Positions 25,484 to 36,053 of a DNA stretch of 64,000 nt are shown piece after piece (within the stretch, counting starts at the first letter, position 1; each line of letters begins with the position of its first letter). This DNA is from Terriglobia bacterium. GTDB lineage: Bacteria > Acidobacteriota > Terriglobia > UBA7540. The DNA lies in NCBI GenBank assembly GCA_035712365.1, contig DASTAW010000008.1, forward strand, positions 186,001 through 250,000, read 5' to 3'. The notes beneath the pieces are model-generated. The model was not told the origin of the DNA, ran no database searches, and was given only the letters and a program-made list of their open reading frames with translations. Position numbers and translations under genes: made by a program.

Positions 25484-27034
25484 TCATCTAACGGCCAGGG
25501 GCGCTGGCGATCTCAGGACGCTTTGGCGGTGAACTTTCGCCAGGTTCATTACGCGCCACAATCCGACGCCCCACCATGCCAGCGCGCTAAGCTCCATCAC
25601 TCCCGTGATGCCGATAAAGGAGTATGCGATGGCGGGATTCCAGTCCGTAAGGATTTGTAGCAGGACGCGCCCTGCGCAGCCGGCGTTGAGCAGTACAAAA
25701 GGTCCCCACAGGGCGGTCAGTTGTCTCGAGTCAGTTCCAGCCAGGATCGGAACAACACGGGACGAAACACCGACGATCATCATGCTGAGAAAGCCCACCG
25801 TAAAGGCGTGAAGGTGCGCACCCCAAAAGGCGTGGGAGAAGCCCTGGCCGGTCCAGAGGCCGTAGGGCATGAGAAAAGGCAGCATGAGCATGGCAACCAG
25901 CAGCCATACGTACGCGGCGCGAATGAATTTCCAGCTTCGGTCAGGCTGGGTGGTGGGCGTGAAGATTCGCAATTGAACCACAAGCAACACGGCCCACGAA
26001 GCCATCAGAACATAAGCGAGCTCGAGCGCAACGCCCCAAACGATGTTCCCCGTCAGAAACAAAGCCAGGTAGCTTGCGACATCGAGCAACAGGCTGCCGT
26101 TAATGAGCCAGAAAATGAGTCTCTGTCGGTCGCGCCGCGGCCGGCCAAGGCCATAGACAACGGGCACAAATCGCTGGCTGACTCCGGCCGTGATCAGCGC
26201 CGCGAAGCCGAACAACTGAATGTCCCGCAGCGGCCCATCCAGAAGCGCCGTGCGGAAGATTGTCTGATTAAGGTCAACCGCAGTCGCTTCTGCGAAGAAA
26301 AAGTACCCGTCGAAAATCGCCTGGACCAAAAACCAGGCGAGTGCCGCAACGATAAAGGTTTCGTACGGATTGTGCGGACCAATGGATTGCCGCGAAGTCC
26401 TGAGGATAATTGTTATGAATAGGGCGATGGCTGTTACTTCTGCGGCGATTGAAATCCCGCCCAAGCCAAGCGCCCACGGCCCGTGTTGTAACATATCGGC
26501 AGCCGCGCGTAGCAGGATTCCGCCCAGCATCAGGTAGAGCGTGCAGTTCGCCAACTCGGGCCGCCACAGGGTCGTGTTCTTAAATCGCGGAAAAGACTGG
26601 TATGCAAAGCCCATCACGAACAGACCGACCCATCCGAAAATCATCGCATGGGCATGGGCGTGAATGGCGGGCAGGAGCGCGGTTTGAAGCAGCGTCTTGC
26701 CAAGCGAAATCCGCATGAGTGAAATAACCCCCCACGTTGCGCCCAGGCTGAGCACAATGGCGATTCCCGCCTTGAAGAAGCGGCGATAAATATAATCCGC
26801 CAGAGTCTCGTGATAGACGTAGGGCCCCGAAGATATGGACATCTCCGCATTCAGATCCTGAAGCAACGCTTCGAGGTCCACCTCATGGACCCTGGCGAAA
26901 AACTCCAGGGGCTCCGCCGGACCGTGGTCGCCGCCGCAGCCATGCAGCCCGTGGCGATCAAAGACTTTTCTGGCCGAAGGGCAAAACCGGATAATTTCCG
27001 CGACGCTGGTTGATGGTTCGATTTTCCTGGTCAT
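25484..27034 (-). CDS. NnrS-family heme/copper membrane protein with N-terminal DUF1858/ScdA_N-like domain
   Basis: 516 aa from the ATG at 27034, which has GGAAGGA just upstream; a longer reading frame to 27421 would run through the regulatory region and is rejected. Residues 8-62 form a small helical domain with HGLHGCGGDHG, like the N-domain of RIC proteins. About 12 membrane helices follow with conserved histidines (LPAIHAHAHAMIFGWVG, FWGAHLHAFTVGF). NnrS proteins relieve NO stress on iron pools during denitrification. The gene diverges from the DUF2249-tehA-nar series and shares with it two TGAC-N4-GTCA sites. Confidence 0.88.
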   Translation of the reverse strand: MTRKIEPSTSVAEIIRFCPSARKVFDRHGLHGCGGDHGPAEPLEFFARVHEVDLEALLQDLNAEMSISSGPYVYHETLADYIYRRFFKAGIAIVLSLGATWGVISLMRISLGKTLLQTALLPAIHAHAHAMIFGWVGLFVMGFAYQSFPRFKNTTLWRPELANCTLYLMLGGILLRAAADMLQHGPWALGLGGISIAAEVTAIALFITIILRTSRQSIGPHNPYETFIVAALAWFLVQAIFDGYFFFAEATAVDLNQTIFRTALLDGPLRDIQLFGFAALITAGVSQRFVPVVYGLGRPRRDRQRLIFWLINGSLLLDVASYLALFLTGNIVWGVALELAYVLMASWAVLLVVQLRIFTPTTQPDRSWKFIRAAYVWLLVAMLMLPFLMPYGLWTGQGFSHAFWGAHLHAFTVGFLSMMIVGVSSRVVPILAGTDSRQLTALWGPFVLLNAGCAGRVLLQILTDWNPAIAYSFIGITGVMELSALAWWGVGLWRVMNLAKVHRQSVLRSPAPLAVR

Positions 27035-27179
27035 ATTCCTTCCCAAATTTGGCAACGGCCGCACGCCTGAATTGGTGCACATCACCGCCAGAGTTTGCCT
27101 GGAGCGGCGCCCAACATTCTCGTCCCCGAGGATGCCACCCCACACAAGCAGGTTAGGACCGCGTCCCAAGCGGCGCCAA

Positions 27180-27212
27180 TGACTTTTGTCACGTTCACTG
27201 TGACTTTGGTCA
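27180..27212. promoter_or_regulatory. Two Crp/Fnr-family (NNR/DNR-like) operator palindromes
   Basis: TGACTTTTGTCA (27180-27191) and TGACTTTGGTCA (27201-27212) share the core TGAC-N4-GTCA. Their centres are 21 bp apart, two helical turns. They lie between nnrS and the nar series. The core resembles the TTGAC-N4-GTCAA targets of DNR/NNR regulators. A third copy is at 41970. Regulator identity is inferred. Confidence 0.65.
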
Positions 27213-27338
27213 TATCTGGTCCGGCCGCGCGCACTCAACATGGACTGGGACAAAGGGAGGCAACCACCGTGCCAGGTTGGCCTGTGTGACCTCGGGCATA
27301 CGGTTCTTGACTTCCCCAATAACTCGAAAAGGAGCATT

Positions 27339-27590
27339 ATGAGCACAGCGAACGCGGCCCCAGAAATTACTTCAACCCTTGATGTGCGGGAGGTCAGGCA
27401 CATCCAGAGGCACCCGCTCATTTTCAGGACTTATAACGCGCTACGGCCCGGCCAGGCCTTTATACTGGTGGCAGATCATGATCCGAAACCGGTCCTTTTC
27501 GAGCTGGACTTCATCCAGAAAGGAAAATTCAAGTACGACTATCTCGAACAGGGGCCGGAAGTTTGGCGCGTCCAGATGGCCAAGGTGTGA
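27339..27590 (+). CDS. DUF2249 domain protein
   Basis: 83 aa, start ATG with AAAAGGAG upstream. The segment [18 protein letters not shown], then [18 protein letters not shown] and [19 protein letters not shown], is typical of DUF2249, a TusA-like fold that commonly occurs with hemerythrin/RIC and denitrification genes. The TusA-type catalytic Cys is absent. First gene of a nine-gene series that ends with cytochrome b; it lies just after the paired regulatory palindromes. Confidence 0.85.
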   Translation: MSTANAAPEITSTLDVREVRHIQRHPLIFRTYNALRPGQAFILVADHDPKPVLFELDFIQKGKFKYDYLEQGPEVWRVQMAKV

Positions 27591-27711
27591 AGACCCGCGG
27601 CAAGCCTTGGCCGGTGCGCTGCTCTGTGGCAGGATTGTCTCTAATGAGCGCGCACGGCCCCAGGTTTCGAGCAGGTGCGGACGGCCCCCCTCGGATTGGG
27701 AGGCGACTGAT

Positions 27712-28815
27712 ATGAAGGGATTGCCATCGGTGGTAGCGGCCTGGCAGCATCTTCGCGACAGCATTCGATGGCTCAATCCGGCCTACTTTGCGATGGTGAT
27801 GGCCACCGGGATCATAGCCATTGCATTGCACCTCCTGGGCATGGGGCCCTTTGGCCGGGTCCTGGCGCGGATTAACGTTGCAGCATACATCGTCCTCTGG
27901 TGTCTGACGATTGTCCGGCTGGCCTGTTTTCCTCGCGAGATGTTTGCGGATTTGATTGACCACAATCGTGGTGTCGGATACTTCACGCTGGTCGCCGCCA
28001 CCGGCATCCTGGGGAGCCAGCTCATCGTAATTTTCAACCGTTACCGTGTGGCGGAGGTCCTTTGGGTTTTGTCGCTGGTGTTATGGGCGCTGTTCACCTA
28101 TAGCGTGTTCACGGCTTATACCGTCAAAGAACAAAAACCGTCTCTCGACCGGGGAATCAACGGCGGTTGGCTTGTCACAGTCGTGGCAACGCAGGCGGTC
28201 TCGGCGCTGGCAACATTGCTCCTGCCCGCTTTTGCGGGCCATCACGATCTGGTCCTTTTCGTCTCGCTCGCCTTCTGGCTCTGTGGCGGGATGCTTTACA
28301 TTTGGCTGATCTCGCTGATTTTCTACAGGTACACGTTTTTCAAGTTCTTGCCCTCCGACTTGATGCCGCCCTATTGGATCAACATGGGCGCGATGGCGAT
28401 TTCGACTTTGGCGGGAGCTTTGCTGGTCCTGAACGCAGATCAAGCGCCGTTTCTCGCCAGCCTCCTGCCGTTTCTCAAGGGCCTTACTGTGCTTTTCTGG
28501 GCCACGGCAACGTGGTGGATTCCCATGCTTTTCATCCTTGGTTTCTGGCGGCACGTCTATAAGAAATTCAAGCTTGCTTACGACCCGCTTTTCTGGGGGG
28601 CGGTCTTCCCGCTCGGCATGTACACCGCCTGTACGTATCGCCTGGCGGAAGCAGTCAACCTACCATTTTTATTTCTGATTCCGAGGTATTTCATCTACAT
28701 CGCTTTGGCCGCCTGGCTTTTGACGTTCGCGGGGCTGGCGGATTCGCTGGTTCGCTCGTTCCGGAAAGCTGTCGCGGTCAGCCCGGTTGCAGCCGTCAAG
28801 GGATATCTGGAGTGA
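27712..28815 (+). CDS. TehA/SLAC1-family membrane transporter (TDT family)
   Basis: 367 aa, ten predicted membrane helices, start ATG with GGGAGG 8 bp upstream. It begins after a short cytoplasmic lead with [20 protein letters not shown], the family start block, and includes [15 protein letters not shown] and [19 protein letters not shown]. The TDT family includes tellurite/dicarboxylate and anion channels (SLAC1, TehA, Mae1). Position ahead of the nitrate reductase genes suggests anion movement, perhaps nitrate or nitrite, but this is context only. 121 bp follow the DUF2249 gene and 75 bp precede the cytochrome c gene. Confidence 0.87.
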   Translation: MKGLPSVVAAWQHLRDSIRWLNPAYFAMVMATGIIAIALHLLGMGPFGRVLARINVAAYIVLWCLTIVRLACFPREMFADLIDHNRGVGYFTLVAATGILGSQLIVIFNRYRVAEVLWVLSLVLWALFTYSVFTAYTVKEQKPSLDRGINGGWLVTVVATQAVSALATLLLPAFAGHHDLVLFVSLAFWLCGGMLYIWLISLIFYRYTFFKFLPSDLMPPYWINMGAMAISTLAGALLVLNADQAPFLASLLPFLKGLTVLFWATATWWIPMLFILGFWRHVYKKFKLAYDPLFWGAVFPLGMYTACTYRLAEAVNLPFLFLIPRYFIYIALAAWLLTFAGLADSLVRSFRKAVAVSPVAAVKGYLE

Positions 28816-28890
28816 AGTACCGAAAGCTTTCGTTGCGATCCACTTGGCGACGCCATAAAATGGAAGGATCAAGAGAGCAGGGTGAAAAGG

Positions 28891-29601
28891 ATGTATAGGC
28901 CGACAATCGAGAGAATCGGCGTGAAAATGCATCGCGATGCGATGCGTTATTCACGCACTCAAGTGTCTCTCGGCGCGGCCACGTCCGACGGCAAACGTGC
29001 GGTAAGCGCTGCAGCCCTTGTGCGATGGCCGGTCCTGGCGATGGAAATCGTCGTGCTGGCCTCGGCCCTTTCGCCTCTCTGGGGAGTCCAGGCCCAACCT
29101 CCCGCCCCGTCAGCAAACGTTCAGTCACCAGCTCTAACGGAGGAAACGCTCCCCCTTGGCTCGGTAGGCCGCGGCAAAGTGCTCTTTGCCGGCCAGGTTC
29201 GTTTTCGAAATGGCGGGCCGCCGTGCTCCTCCTGCCACAGTATCGCGGGTCTCGCCTTTCCCAGCGGCGGAACGCTGGGGCCCAACCTCACCCCTGCCTA
29301 TCGCAAACTCGGCCCCGAAGGCACAGCCGCAGCCCTGAAGACGCTGTTCTTCCCGGCGATGACAGCCATTTACGATCGTCGTCCGCTGACGCCGGAGGAA
29401 CAGTCCGATTTGCTGACCTTTTTCCAGGAGGCTTCAGCCGAGCCCCAGCCGCGCTCGAATACCGCGGTCGTGGCGCTGGCGGGCTTTCTCGGGTTTTGCG
29501 CTCTGCTGGTGATTACGCGATTTGTCTGGCGCGACCGCTTGCGGTCGGTAAGAGAGAGGCTGCTGGAAAAAGCTCGCACTCAGGGAGAGTCCGAAACATG
29601 A
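28891..29601 (+). CDS. Membrane-anchored monoheme cytochrome c of the nar operon
   Basis: 236 aa from the ATG at 28891 (a GTG at 28882 is an alternative). An N-terminal hydrophobic segment ([19 protein letters not shown]) acts as signal/anchor. The heme site is CSSCH in [13 protein letters not shown], with a likely Met ligand near FFPAMTAIY, and a C-terminal membrane helix ([17 protein letters not shown]). It is positioned like the NarC-type cytochromes at the head of some nar operons. It would face the periplasm and take electrons from the Rieske/cytochrome b module or NarI. It overlaps narG by ATGA. Confidence 0.85.
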   Translation: MYRPTIERIGVKMHRDAMRYSRTQVSLGAATSDGKRAVSAAALVRWPVLAMEIVVLASALSPLWGVQAQPPAPSANVQSPALTEETLPLGSVGRGKVLFAGQVRFRNGGPPCSSCHSIAGLAFPSGGTLGPNLTPAYRKLGPEGTAAALKTLFFPAMTAIYDRRPLTPEEQSDLLTFFQEASAEPQPRSNTAVVALAGFLGFCALLVITRFVWRDRLRSVRERLLEKARTQGESET

Positions 29602-32600
29602 GCTGGATCAAAGACATCATGAATCCCGAGACGCGCCTCTGGGAGGAGTTCTACCGGAACCGCTGGCAGCACGACAAGGTAGTCCGCAGCACGCACGGTG
29701 TGAATTGCACGGGCGGGTGCTCGTGGATGGTTTACGTCAAGAACGGAATCGTCACCTGGGAAATGCAGGCGCTCGATTACCCCAAGCTCGAAACCGGCCT
29801 GCCGCTTTATGAACCTCGCGGGTGCCAGCGCGGGATCGTCTATTCCTGGTACATCTATAGCCCCCTCCGTATCAAGTATCCCTATCTGCGCGGCGTGCTG
29901 ATGGACTTTTGGCGCGAAGCGCGCGCAAGGCATCAGGACCCCGTCGAAGCCTGGGCCTCGATTGTTGAGAACGAAGAGATGCGCGGCAAATATCAGGCGG
30001 CGCGGGGCAAAGGCGGATTCCGCCGGGCCAGCTGGGATGAAAGCCTCGAAATCATCGCCGCGTCCATGATTTACACGGCGAAAAAATATGGCCCCGACCG
30101 CGTGATTGGCTTTTCGCCCATTCCCGCCATGTCCATGTTGAGTTACGCGGCAGGTTCGCGATTTCTTCAGCTTTTCGGCGGCGTGCTCTTGAGTTTTTAT
30201 GATCTCTACGCCGATTTTCCACCCGCATCGCCCGAGGTTTGGGGCGAGAAAACCGACGTGGCCGAAAGCGCCGACTGGTTCAACAGCAAATACATCGTGG
30301 CCGAAGGCAGTAACCTGAACATGACGCGCACGCCGGATGCCCATTTCGTGGTCGAGGCCCGGCATCATGGGGCGAAGCTTGTTGTCTTCTCGCCTGACTT
30401 CAGCCAGGTGTCGAAGCATGCGGATTGGTGGATTCCGGTAAATGCGGGTATGGACGGGGCGCTCTGGATGGCGGTGAACCATGTGGTCCTGAAGGAATTC
30501 TACGTTGACCGCCAGGTCCCTTATTTTGTGGATTACTTAAAGCGCTTTTCGGACGCTCCATTCCTGGTCAGGCTCGAAAAGGCCGGGAATGCTTACACCG
30601 CGGCGGGATTTCTTCGCGCGCAGGAGCTCGAAAGGTATCAAGAGGCGGAAAACGGCGAATGGAAACTGCTGGTTCTCGACGGGCCCAGTGGAGAGCCGCG
30701 AATGCCGCAGGGAGCGATTGGCTTCCGCTGGCAGTCGCAAAAGGGCAAGTGGAACCTGGAACTGAAAGACGCTCTGGACGGATCGGAAATAAACCCGCAA
30801 CTCAGCCTGCTGGGGCAACACGACGAAGTCGTTCAGGTGAAATTCCTCGACTTCGGCGCCGACCAGACGTTCGAGCGCGGTGTGCCAGTTCGCAACCTTC
30901 AGACCACCGAAGGCGTTATTCCGGTTGCCACGGTTTTTGACTTGTTGATGGCCCAATTTGGGGTCCCCCGGGGGCTCTCGGGCGAGTATCCGTCAAGTTA
31001 CGACGATGAGGGCATGGCGTATACGCCAGCCTGGCAGGAAAAATTCAGTGGGGTCGGGCGAGAGACGGTTGTTCAACTCGCCCGGGAATTCGCCACCACG
31101 GCGGAAAAGACAAAGGGAAAGTGCACGATCATCGTCGGGTCGGGCGTCAATCATTGGTATCACGCCAATCTGAACTACCGCGCGGGCATCACGACGCTGA
31201 TGCTCTGCGGGTGCGTGGGTGTGAACGGGGGCGGACTGAATCATTATACGGGCCAGGAAAAGGTAACGCCGGCGGCCTCCTGGAGCACACTGGCCATGGC
31301 GCTCGACTGGAGCCGCCCGCCTCGTTTACAGAACGGGCCCTCGTTCCATTATGTCCACAGCAACCAGTGGCGGTACGAAGGGTCTTTCCCGGATTTTCAT
31401 CCCCAGGACGGCCCGTTTGCTCGCGAACACTTTATGGACCTTGAGGCCGCTGCCGTTCGCATGGGGTGGCTGCCCTTCTATCCGCAATTCAATCGCAATC
31501 CCATCGAACTTGCCCGCGAAGCTGGGGCAGAAGGCAAGACGACCAGCAAGGAAGTCAGCGAATGGGTGGCGGAGCAGTTGCGCTCCGGTAAAATTCATTT
31601 CTCTGTCGAGGACCCTGATTCGCCTGAGAACTGGCCGCGAGTGTGGCTGATCTGGCGAGCGAACGCGCTGCACACCAGCGCAAAGGGGCACGAATATTTT
31701 CTCCGGCACTATCTTGGGACCCACAGTAACGCCATTGCCGATGAAGTGGCGCACGATGTTGTTCGGGAAATCAAATGGCGCGACGCCCCGCTCCAGGGCA
31801 AGCTCGATCTGGTGGTGGACCTGAATTTCCGTATGGACACCTCCGCGCTTTACTCCGATATTGTTCTTCCCTCCGCGAGCTGGTATGAAAAAGACGACCT
31901 GAACACAACCGATCTGCATTCGTATATTCATCCGCTGGGCGCGGCGGTGCCTCCTTGCTGGGAATCGAAAAGCGACTGGGACATTTTCCGGGGCCTCGCG
32001 GAGAAGACCAGCGAACTCGCGCGAGCGCACTTCCCGAAGCCATTCTTCGACGTGGTCATGACGCCATTGCTTCACGACACGCCGGACGAGATTGCGCAGC
32101 CGAGGGTACTGGATTGGTCCAAGGGCGAGTGCAAACCCGTGCCTGGCCGGACCATGCCCCACATTCATGTGGTGGAACGCGACTACGCCAACTTGTTTCA
32201 CAAGTTTAATTCGCTCGGGCCGGGAATCAAGCAGCACGGCCTGGAGGACCACGGCATCGAAATCCCGGTTGGTGAACTCTATGACGAGTTTGCGAAGACT
32301 GTCCCAGCCTATGAGTGGAATGCGAACAAGTATCCCTCGCTGGCCGATGCGCGGGACGCAGCCAACGCCATACTCTTCTTCGCTCCGGAAACCAACGGCG
32401 AGATGGCCTATCGCGGCTTCAAGGCAAGGGAACGCGAAGTCGGGCTTCGGCTTGCCGACCTCGCGGAAGGCCAGCGCCAAATCCGGTATAGCTTTGATGA
32501 CTTGATTCGCCAGCCTCGGCGCATTCTGACCAGCCCGTGCTGGTCGGGGATTGTCAACAACGGCAGGGCTTACACGGGATATGCAATGAACGTGGAGCGC

Positions 32601-33212
32601 CTTGTCCCCTGGCGGACGCTCAGCGGCCGTCAGCACTTCTACCTTGATCACGAAGCCTATCTCGCCTTTGGTGAATCCTTCCCGACGTTCAAGCCGCGGA
32701 TCAGCATGGAAAACACCCTGAGCCTGGTCAAAACTCCGGCCGGACCGCGATCGCTGGTGCTCGGCTGCATCACACCGCACGGGAAGTGGCACATCCATTC
32801 CACCTATTACGACGACCTCCGTATGCTCACCCTTTCGCGGGGCGTCGAGCCTTTCTGGCTGAACGACAAAGACGCGCGCGAAATCGGCGTGGAGGATAAC
32901 GACTGGGTCGAGGCTTTAAACGACAACGGCGTCATCGTCACCCGAGCCGTCGTCAGCGCCCGGATTCCGCGCGGGCTGTGCATTTTCTATCACGCGCCCG
33001 AACGCACCATCGCTTTTCCGAAATCTCCGACCCGGAACCACCGCCGGGGCGGAGGCACGAACAGCGTGACCCGGATGCGCCTGAAGCCGGTATTGATCGC
33101 CGGCGGCTACGCACAGCATTCGTATCGCTTCAATGATTATGGCCCGCCCGCCTCCGACCGGGACACCTACGTGGTTGTCCACAAGCTCGAAGGCAAGCCG
33201 CAATGGGATTGA
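29598..33212 (+). CDS. narG: Respiratory nitrate reductase, molybdenum catalytic subunit
   Basis: 1204 aa, close to the usual 1200-1250. The start at 29598 overlaps the cytochrome c stop. The FS0 cluster motif is His33-x3-Cys37-x3-Cys41...Cys76 ([20 protein letters not shown]). The Mo ligand Asp206 is in [10 protein letters not shown], matching Asp222 of E. coli Nar[12 protein letters not shown] and [10 protein letters not shown] are also conserved. There is no Tat signal, so the active site is expected on the cytoplasmic face, reducing nitrate to nitrite with menaquinol electrons via NarH and NarI. Nitrite oxidoreductase (NxrA) is related; the full NarHJI set favours nitrate reductase. Confidence 0.96.
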   Translation: MSWIKDIMNPETRLWEEFYRNRWQHDKVVRSTHGVNCTGGCSWMVYVKNGIVTWEMQALDYPKLETGLPLYEPRGCQRGIVYSWYIYSPLRIKYPYLRGVLMDFWREARARHQDPVEAWASIVENEEMRGKYQAARGKGGFRRASWDESLEIIAASMIYTAKKYGPDRVIGFSPIPAMSMLSYAAGSRFLQLFGGVLLSFYDLYADFPPASPEVWGEKTDVAESADWFNSKYIVAEGSNLNMTRTPDAHFVVEARHHGAKLVVFSPDFSQVSKHADWWIPVNAGMDGALWMAVNHVVLKEFYVDRQVPYFVDYLKRFSDAPFLVRLEKAGNAYTAAGFLRAQELERYQEAENGEWKLLVLDGPSGEPRMPQGAIGFRWQSQKGKWNLELKDALDGSEINPQLSLLGQHDEVVQVKFLDFGADQTFERGVPVRNLQTTEGVIPVATVFDLLMAQFGVPRGLSGEYPSSYDDEGMAYTPAWQEKFSGVGRETVVQLAREFATTAEKTKGKCTIIVGSGVNHWYHANLNYRAGITTLMLCGCVGVNGGGLNHYTGQEKVTPAASWSTLAMALDWSRPPRLQNGPSFHYVHSNQWRYEGSFPDFHPQDGPFAREHFMDLEAAAVRMGWLPFYPQFNRNPIELAREAGAEGKTTSKEVSEWVAEQLRSGKIHFSVEDPDSPENWPRVWLIWRANALHTSAKGHEYFLRHYLGTHSNAIADEVAHDVVREIKWRDAPLQGKLDLVVDLNFRMDTSALYSDIVLPSASWYEKDDLNTTDLHSYIHPLGAAVPPCWESKSDWDIFRGLAEKTSELARAHFPKPFFDVVMTPLLHDTPDEIAQPRVLDWSKGECKPVPGRTMPHIHVVERDYANLFHKFNSLGPGIKQHGLEDHGIEIPVGELYDEFAKTVPAYEWNANKYPSLADARDAANAILFFAPETNGEMAYRGFKAREREVGLRLADLAEGQRQIRYSFDDLIRQPRRILTSPCWSGIVNNGRAYTGYAMNVERLVPWRTLSGRQHFYLDHEAYLAFGESFPTFKPRISMENTLSLVKTPAGPRSLVLGCITPHGKWHIHSTYYDDLRMLTLSRGVEPFWLNDKDAREIGVEDNDWVEALNDNGVIVTRAVVSARIPRGLCIFYHAPERTIAFPKSPTRNHRRGGGTNSVTRMRLKPVLIAGGYAQHSYRFNDYGPPASDRDTYVVVHKLEGKPQWD

Positions 33213-33224
33213 GGAGAGCAATCT

Positions 33225-34718
33225 ATGGATGTTCGCGCCCAAGTTTCGATGGTGTTCCACCTCGACAAATGCATCGGCTGCCACACGTGCAGCCTGGCGT
33301 GCAAGAATCTCTGGACTGACCGCCCCGGAACGGAATACATGTGGTGGAACAATGTTGAGACCAAGCCGGGGACAGGGTATCCCACTTTATACGAAGACCA
33401 GGATCAGTACCACGGCGGATGGACGTTGGAAGACGGGAAGCTCCGGCTCAAGCTGGGTAGCCGACCCACGGAGCTTGTGAATATCAGCTTCAATCCGCGC
33501 TTGCCGACGCTCGATGATTACTACGAGCCCTTCACCTACCGTTACAAGGATTTAATTGACGCCCGGCAGGGGAACGACCAGCCCGTCGCCAGACCCATCT
33601 CGATGATCACGGGCGAGGATATGGAGATCGAGGCTGGGCCAAATTGGGATGACGACCTGAGTGGTTCGCCCATCTACGCCGCCAACGATCCTAACCTGCA
33701 GAAAGTGATGAATGAAGACGAGAGGCGGCAGTTTTTTGAAATGCAGCAGCTCGTTTTTTTCTATCTGCCGCGCATCTGCAACCACTGTCTCAACCCAAGC
33801 TGTGTTGCAGCCTGCCCAACCGGGGCCATCTATAAACGCGGCGAGGATGGAATCGTGCTGGTGAGTCAGGAGAAATGCCAGGGCTGGCGAATGTGCGTCT
33901 CGGGTTGTCCGTATAAGAAGGTCTATTTCAACTGGGAGGCAGGAAAGGCCGAGAAGTGCATCCTCTGCTATCCGCGGCTCGAGACCGGCCAGGCGCCGGC
34001 TTGCATGCACTCGTGCGTGGGCAAAATCCGCTACCTTGGTGTCTTGCTCTATGACGCGGAGCGGATTGAAGAAACGGCGTCCAAGCCAGACTGCGACCTC
34101 GTTGAAGCCCAGCGCGAAATAATTCAGGACCCTTTCGATCCCGAGGTCATCCGCCAGGCCATGGCCCGCGGCATGGACCGGAAAGTCATCGAAGCAGCCC
34201 AGAGGTCTCCCGTTTACAAATACGTAAAACAATGGAAGCTCGCGCTGCCGCTTCACCCGGAATGGCGGACCCTGCCTATGCTCTTCTACGTGCCGCCCTT
34301 GCTGCCCGTGACGGCCACTTTGAGCCAGCAGGGACACTACGAGCTCGATAAGGACTTTTTCAGCTCGCTCGAAAGCGCGCGGCTTCCGATCCGCTATCTG
34401 GCCAGCCTGTTCGCGGCGGGCGATGAGGCGATGGTGGTTGCCGTGTACAAAAAGCTGCTTGCCGGACGTATGTTCAAACGCGCCGAGACCGTGGGCGACA
34501 TCCCAATGGAAAAGGCGGCGCAGGCTTTGGAAGATGCGCGACTGACGCCGGAGGAGGTCGAGGATATTTACCGCCTCACGGCGCTTGCAAGCTTCGATGA
34601 GATGTTCGTCATCCCTCCCATGTTGCGCGAGGTGGCGATCGAGATGGGCGTGGACCCGCATGAGTTTCAGGAAGAGCGGGGCGCGGGTTTTGTGCAGTTG
34701 CCCTCGCGCGGGCTGTGA
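33225..34718 (+). CDS. narH: Respiratory nitrate reductase, iron-sulfur subunit
   Basis: 497 aa. Four cluster motifs are visible: CIGCHTCSLAC (Cys16, 19, 22, 26), CNHCLNPSCVAACP, CQGWRMCVSGCP (the Trp in place of a Cys marks the [3Fe-4S] site, as in NarH) and CILCYPRLETGQAPAC. It passes electrons from NarI hemes to NarG. GAGGAG precedes the start; the gene begins 12 bp after narG. Confidence 0.96.
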   Translation: MDVRAQVSMVFHLDKCIGCHTCSLACKNLWTDRPGTEYMWWNNVETKPGTGYPTLYEDQDQYHGGWTLEDGKLRLKLGSRPTELVNISFNPRLPTLDDYYEPFTYRYKDLIDARQGNDQPVARPISMITGEDMEIEAGPNWDDDLSGSPIYAANDPNLQKVMNEDERRQFFEMQQLVFFYLPRICNHCLNPSCVAACPTGAIYKRGEDGIVLVSQEKCQGWRMCVSGCPYKKVYFNWEAGKAEKCILCYPRLETGQAPACMHSCVGKIRYLGVLLYDAERIEETASKPDCDLVEAQREIIQDPFDPEVIRQAMARGMDRKVIEAAQRSPVYKYVKQWKLALPLHPEWRTLPMLFYVPPLLPVTATLSQQGHYELDKDFFSSLESARLPIRYLASLFAAGDEAMVVAVYKKLLAGRMFKRAETVGDIPMEKAAQALEDARLTPEEVEDIYRLTALASFDEMFVIPPMLREVAIEMGVDPHEFQEERGAGFVQLPSRGL

Positions 34719-34766
34719 GGACATGACGCGTTTATTGTTTCCAGGCGGCTTGAGGTCTTATTAAGA

Positions 34767-35330
34767 ATGATCGGAATCTACAGCCTCTATGCAGACGTGC
34801 TGGATTACCCCACTCCAGCCGTCTTTTCCCAACTGCGTGAGCTTTCTCGCCGGACCGCCGCAAACCATTCTGAGGCTGCGCCGCCCATTCAGCGATTTGA
34901 GGAAGCTTTGAGCTGCATGACCCTGGCGCAGCTTCAGGAAATTTACACCTCTTCCTTCGATCTGCATCCTGATTGTACGCCGAACCTTGGCTGCCATCTT
35001 TTTGGCGAGGATGTGCGCCGGAACATTTTTATGGCTCGATTGAAAGAGCGCATGGACCGCGCGCAGGTGCCGACGGGCGCCGAGTTGCCCGACCATCTCA
35101 GCCTCGTCCTGCGACTTCTGGACTCGCTCCGCGATGAGGATGAAACTCAGGCCCTCGTTGAGGATTGCCTCGTTCCCGGCGTTACTCGAATTCTCTCAGC
35201 TTTGCAGCAGATGACCGGGGCGTGTCCTTATGTACCGGCCTTCCAGTCGCTTCTTGCCAAATTGAAAAATGCGGCAACGGCTGCGAGCGTAGGGGCGGAT
35301 CTCGGACCCACCCCTCGAGAGCCACGCTGA
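34767..35330 (+). CDS. narJ: Nitrate reductase assembly chaperone NarJ
   Basis: 187 aa, helical TorD/NarJ family. LYADVLDYPTPAVFSQL, the central YTSSFDLHPDCTPNLGCHLFGED (strongly conserved in NarJ), and HLSLVLRLL are seen. NarJ binds apo-NarG in the cytoplasm, aids molybdenum cofactor insertion and is not in the final complex. 48 bp after narH. Confidence 0.92.
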   Translation: MIGIYSLYADVLDYPTPAVFSQLRELSRRTAANHSEAAPPIQRFEEALSCMTLAQLQEIYTSSFDLHPDCTPNLGCHLFGEDVRRNIFMARLKERMDRAQVPTGAELPDHLSLVLRLLDSLRDEDETQALVEDCLVPGVTRILSALQQMTGACPYVPAFQSLLAKLKNAATAASVGADLGPTPREPR

Positions 35331-35348
35331 GAAACTTGAGAGGCGAAA

Positions 35349-36053
35349 TTGGACGCTTTCTGGTTTATTGCTTTTCCCTATCTTGCCTGGGTTCTGGCGA
35401 TCGGCGTTGGCCTCTACCGCCGGCGCGCGCGACCCTACAGCTATTCGAGCCTGTCTTCGCAGCTCCTCGAAAACCACAAGCTTTTTTGGGGCTCGGTGCC
35501 CTGGCATTACGGCATTACACTCATCCTGTTGGCGCATTTGCTTGCGGCATTTTTTCCAGGAGCTGCGGAGTGGCTCCTGGGAAGCGGAATCCGGCTGCTC
35601 ATCCTTGAACTCACAGGTATGGCGCTGGCTTTCTACGCGCTCTTCGGCTTGATCGTATTGATCGTCCGCCGGCTGCCGACCGGTTCTCGCGTCCGCCGTG
35701 TTACCTCTTATGTAGACGGGATTGTTCTGGGATTCTTTCTGGTACAGGTCGCCTCAGGTCTGATCATCGCAATTTTCTACCGCTGGGGCAGCCTGTGGTA
35801 TCTCAGGACTGCTGTCCCCTGGTTCTGGTCTCTGGCGAAACTGAGTCCCGACATGAGCACGGTCGTTGCACTACCAGGTTTTGTCAAACTTCATTTTGTT
35901 CTCGGCTTCGCGATCATTCTTCTATTTCCATTTTCGCGACTGGTTCACCTCATCATGTTCCCCGTCAAGTACCTGTGGCGGCCCTATCAGGTCGTGATGT
36001 GGAACCGCCGCACACGTCGCGGGCCGGCAAAACTCGAGGAGGCATCGAGATGA
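35349..36053 (+). CDS. narI: Respiratory nitrate reductase, diheme cytochrome b subunit
   Basis: 234 aa with five membrane helices. The TTG start at 35349 has GAGAGG 5 bp upstream. Candidate heme-b ligands are in FWGSVPWHYGITLILLAHLL (first pair) and VKLHFVLGFAI plus RLVHLIMFPV (second pair), matching the four NarI histidines. It oxidises menaquinol on the periplasmic side. The stop overlaps the Rieske start by ATGA. Confidence 0.94.
   Translation: MDAFWFIAFPYLAWVLAIGVGLYRRRARPYSYSSLSSQLLENHKLFWGSVPWHYGITLILLAHLLAAFFPGAAEWLLGSGIRLLILELTGMALAFYALFGLIVLIVRRLPTGSRVRRVTSYVDGIVLGFFLVQVASGLIIAIFYRWGSLWYLRTAVPWFWSLAKLSPDMSTVVALPGFVKLHFVLGFAIILLFPFSRLVHLIMFPVKYLWRPYQVVMWNRRTRRGPAKLEEASR

Noticed and set aside
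27035-27421. Upstream extension of the NnrS frame
   Set aside because: It would run through the paired TGAC-N4-GTCA sites and the start of the divergent DUF2249 gene; the ATG at 27034 has a good ribosome-binding site.
29025-29597. Upstream extension of narG by 191 codons
   Set aside because: It overlaps the cytochrome c gene in another frame; the ATGA overlap at 29598 and the normal NarG start favour the short form.
31326-32798. 490-codon open frame antisense to narG
   Set aside because: Mirror frame of a GC-rich coding sequence; narG has full motif support and the antisense product has no domain, signal or start site.
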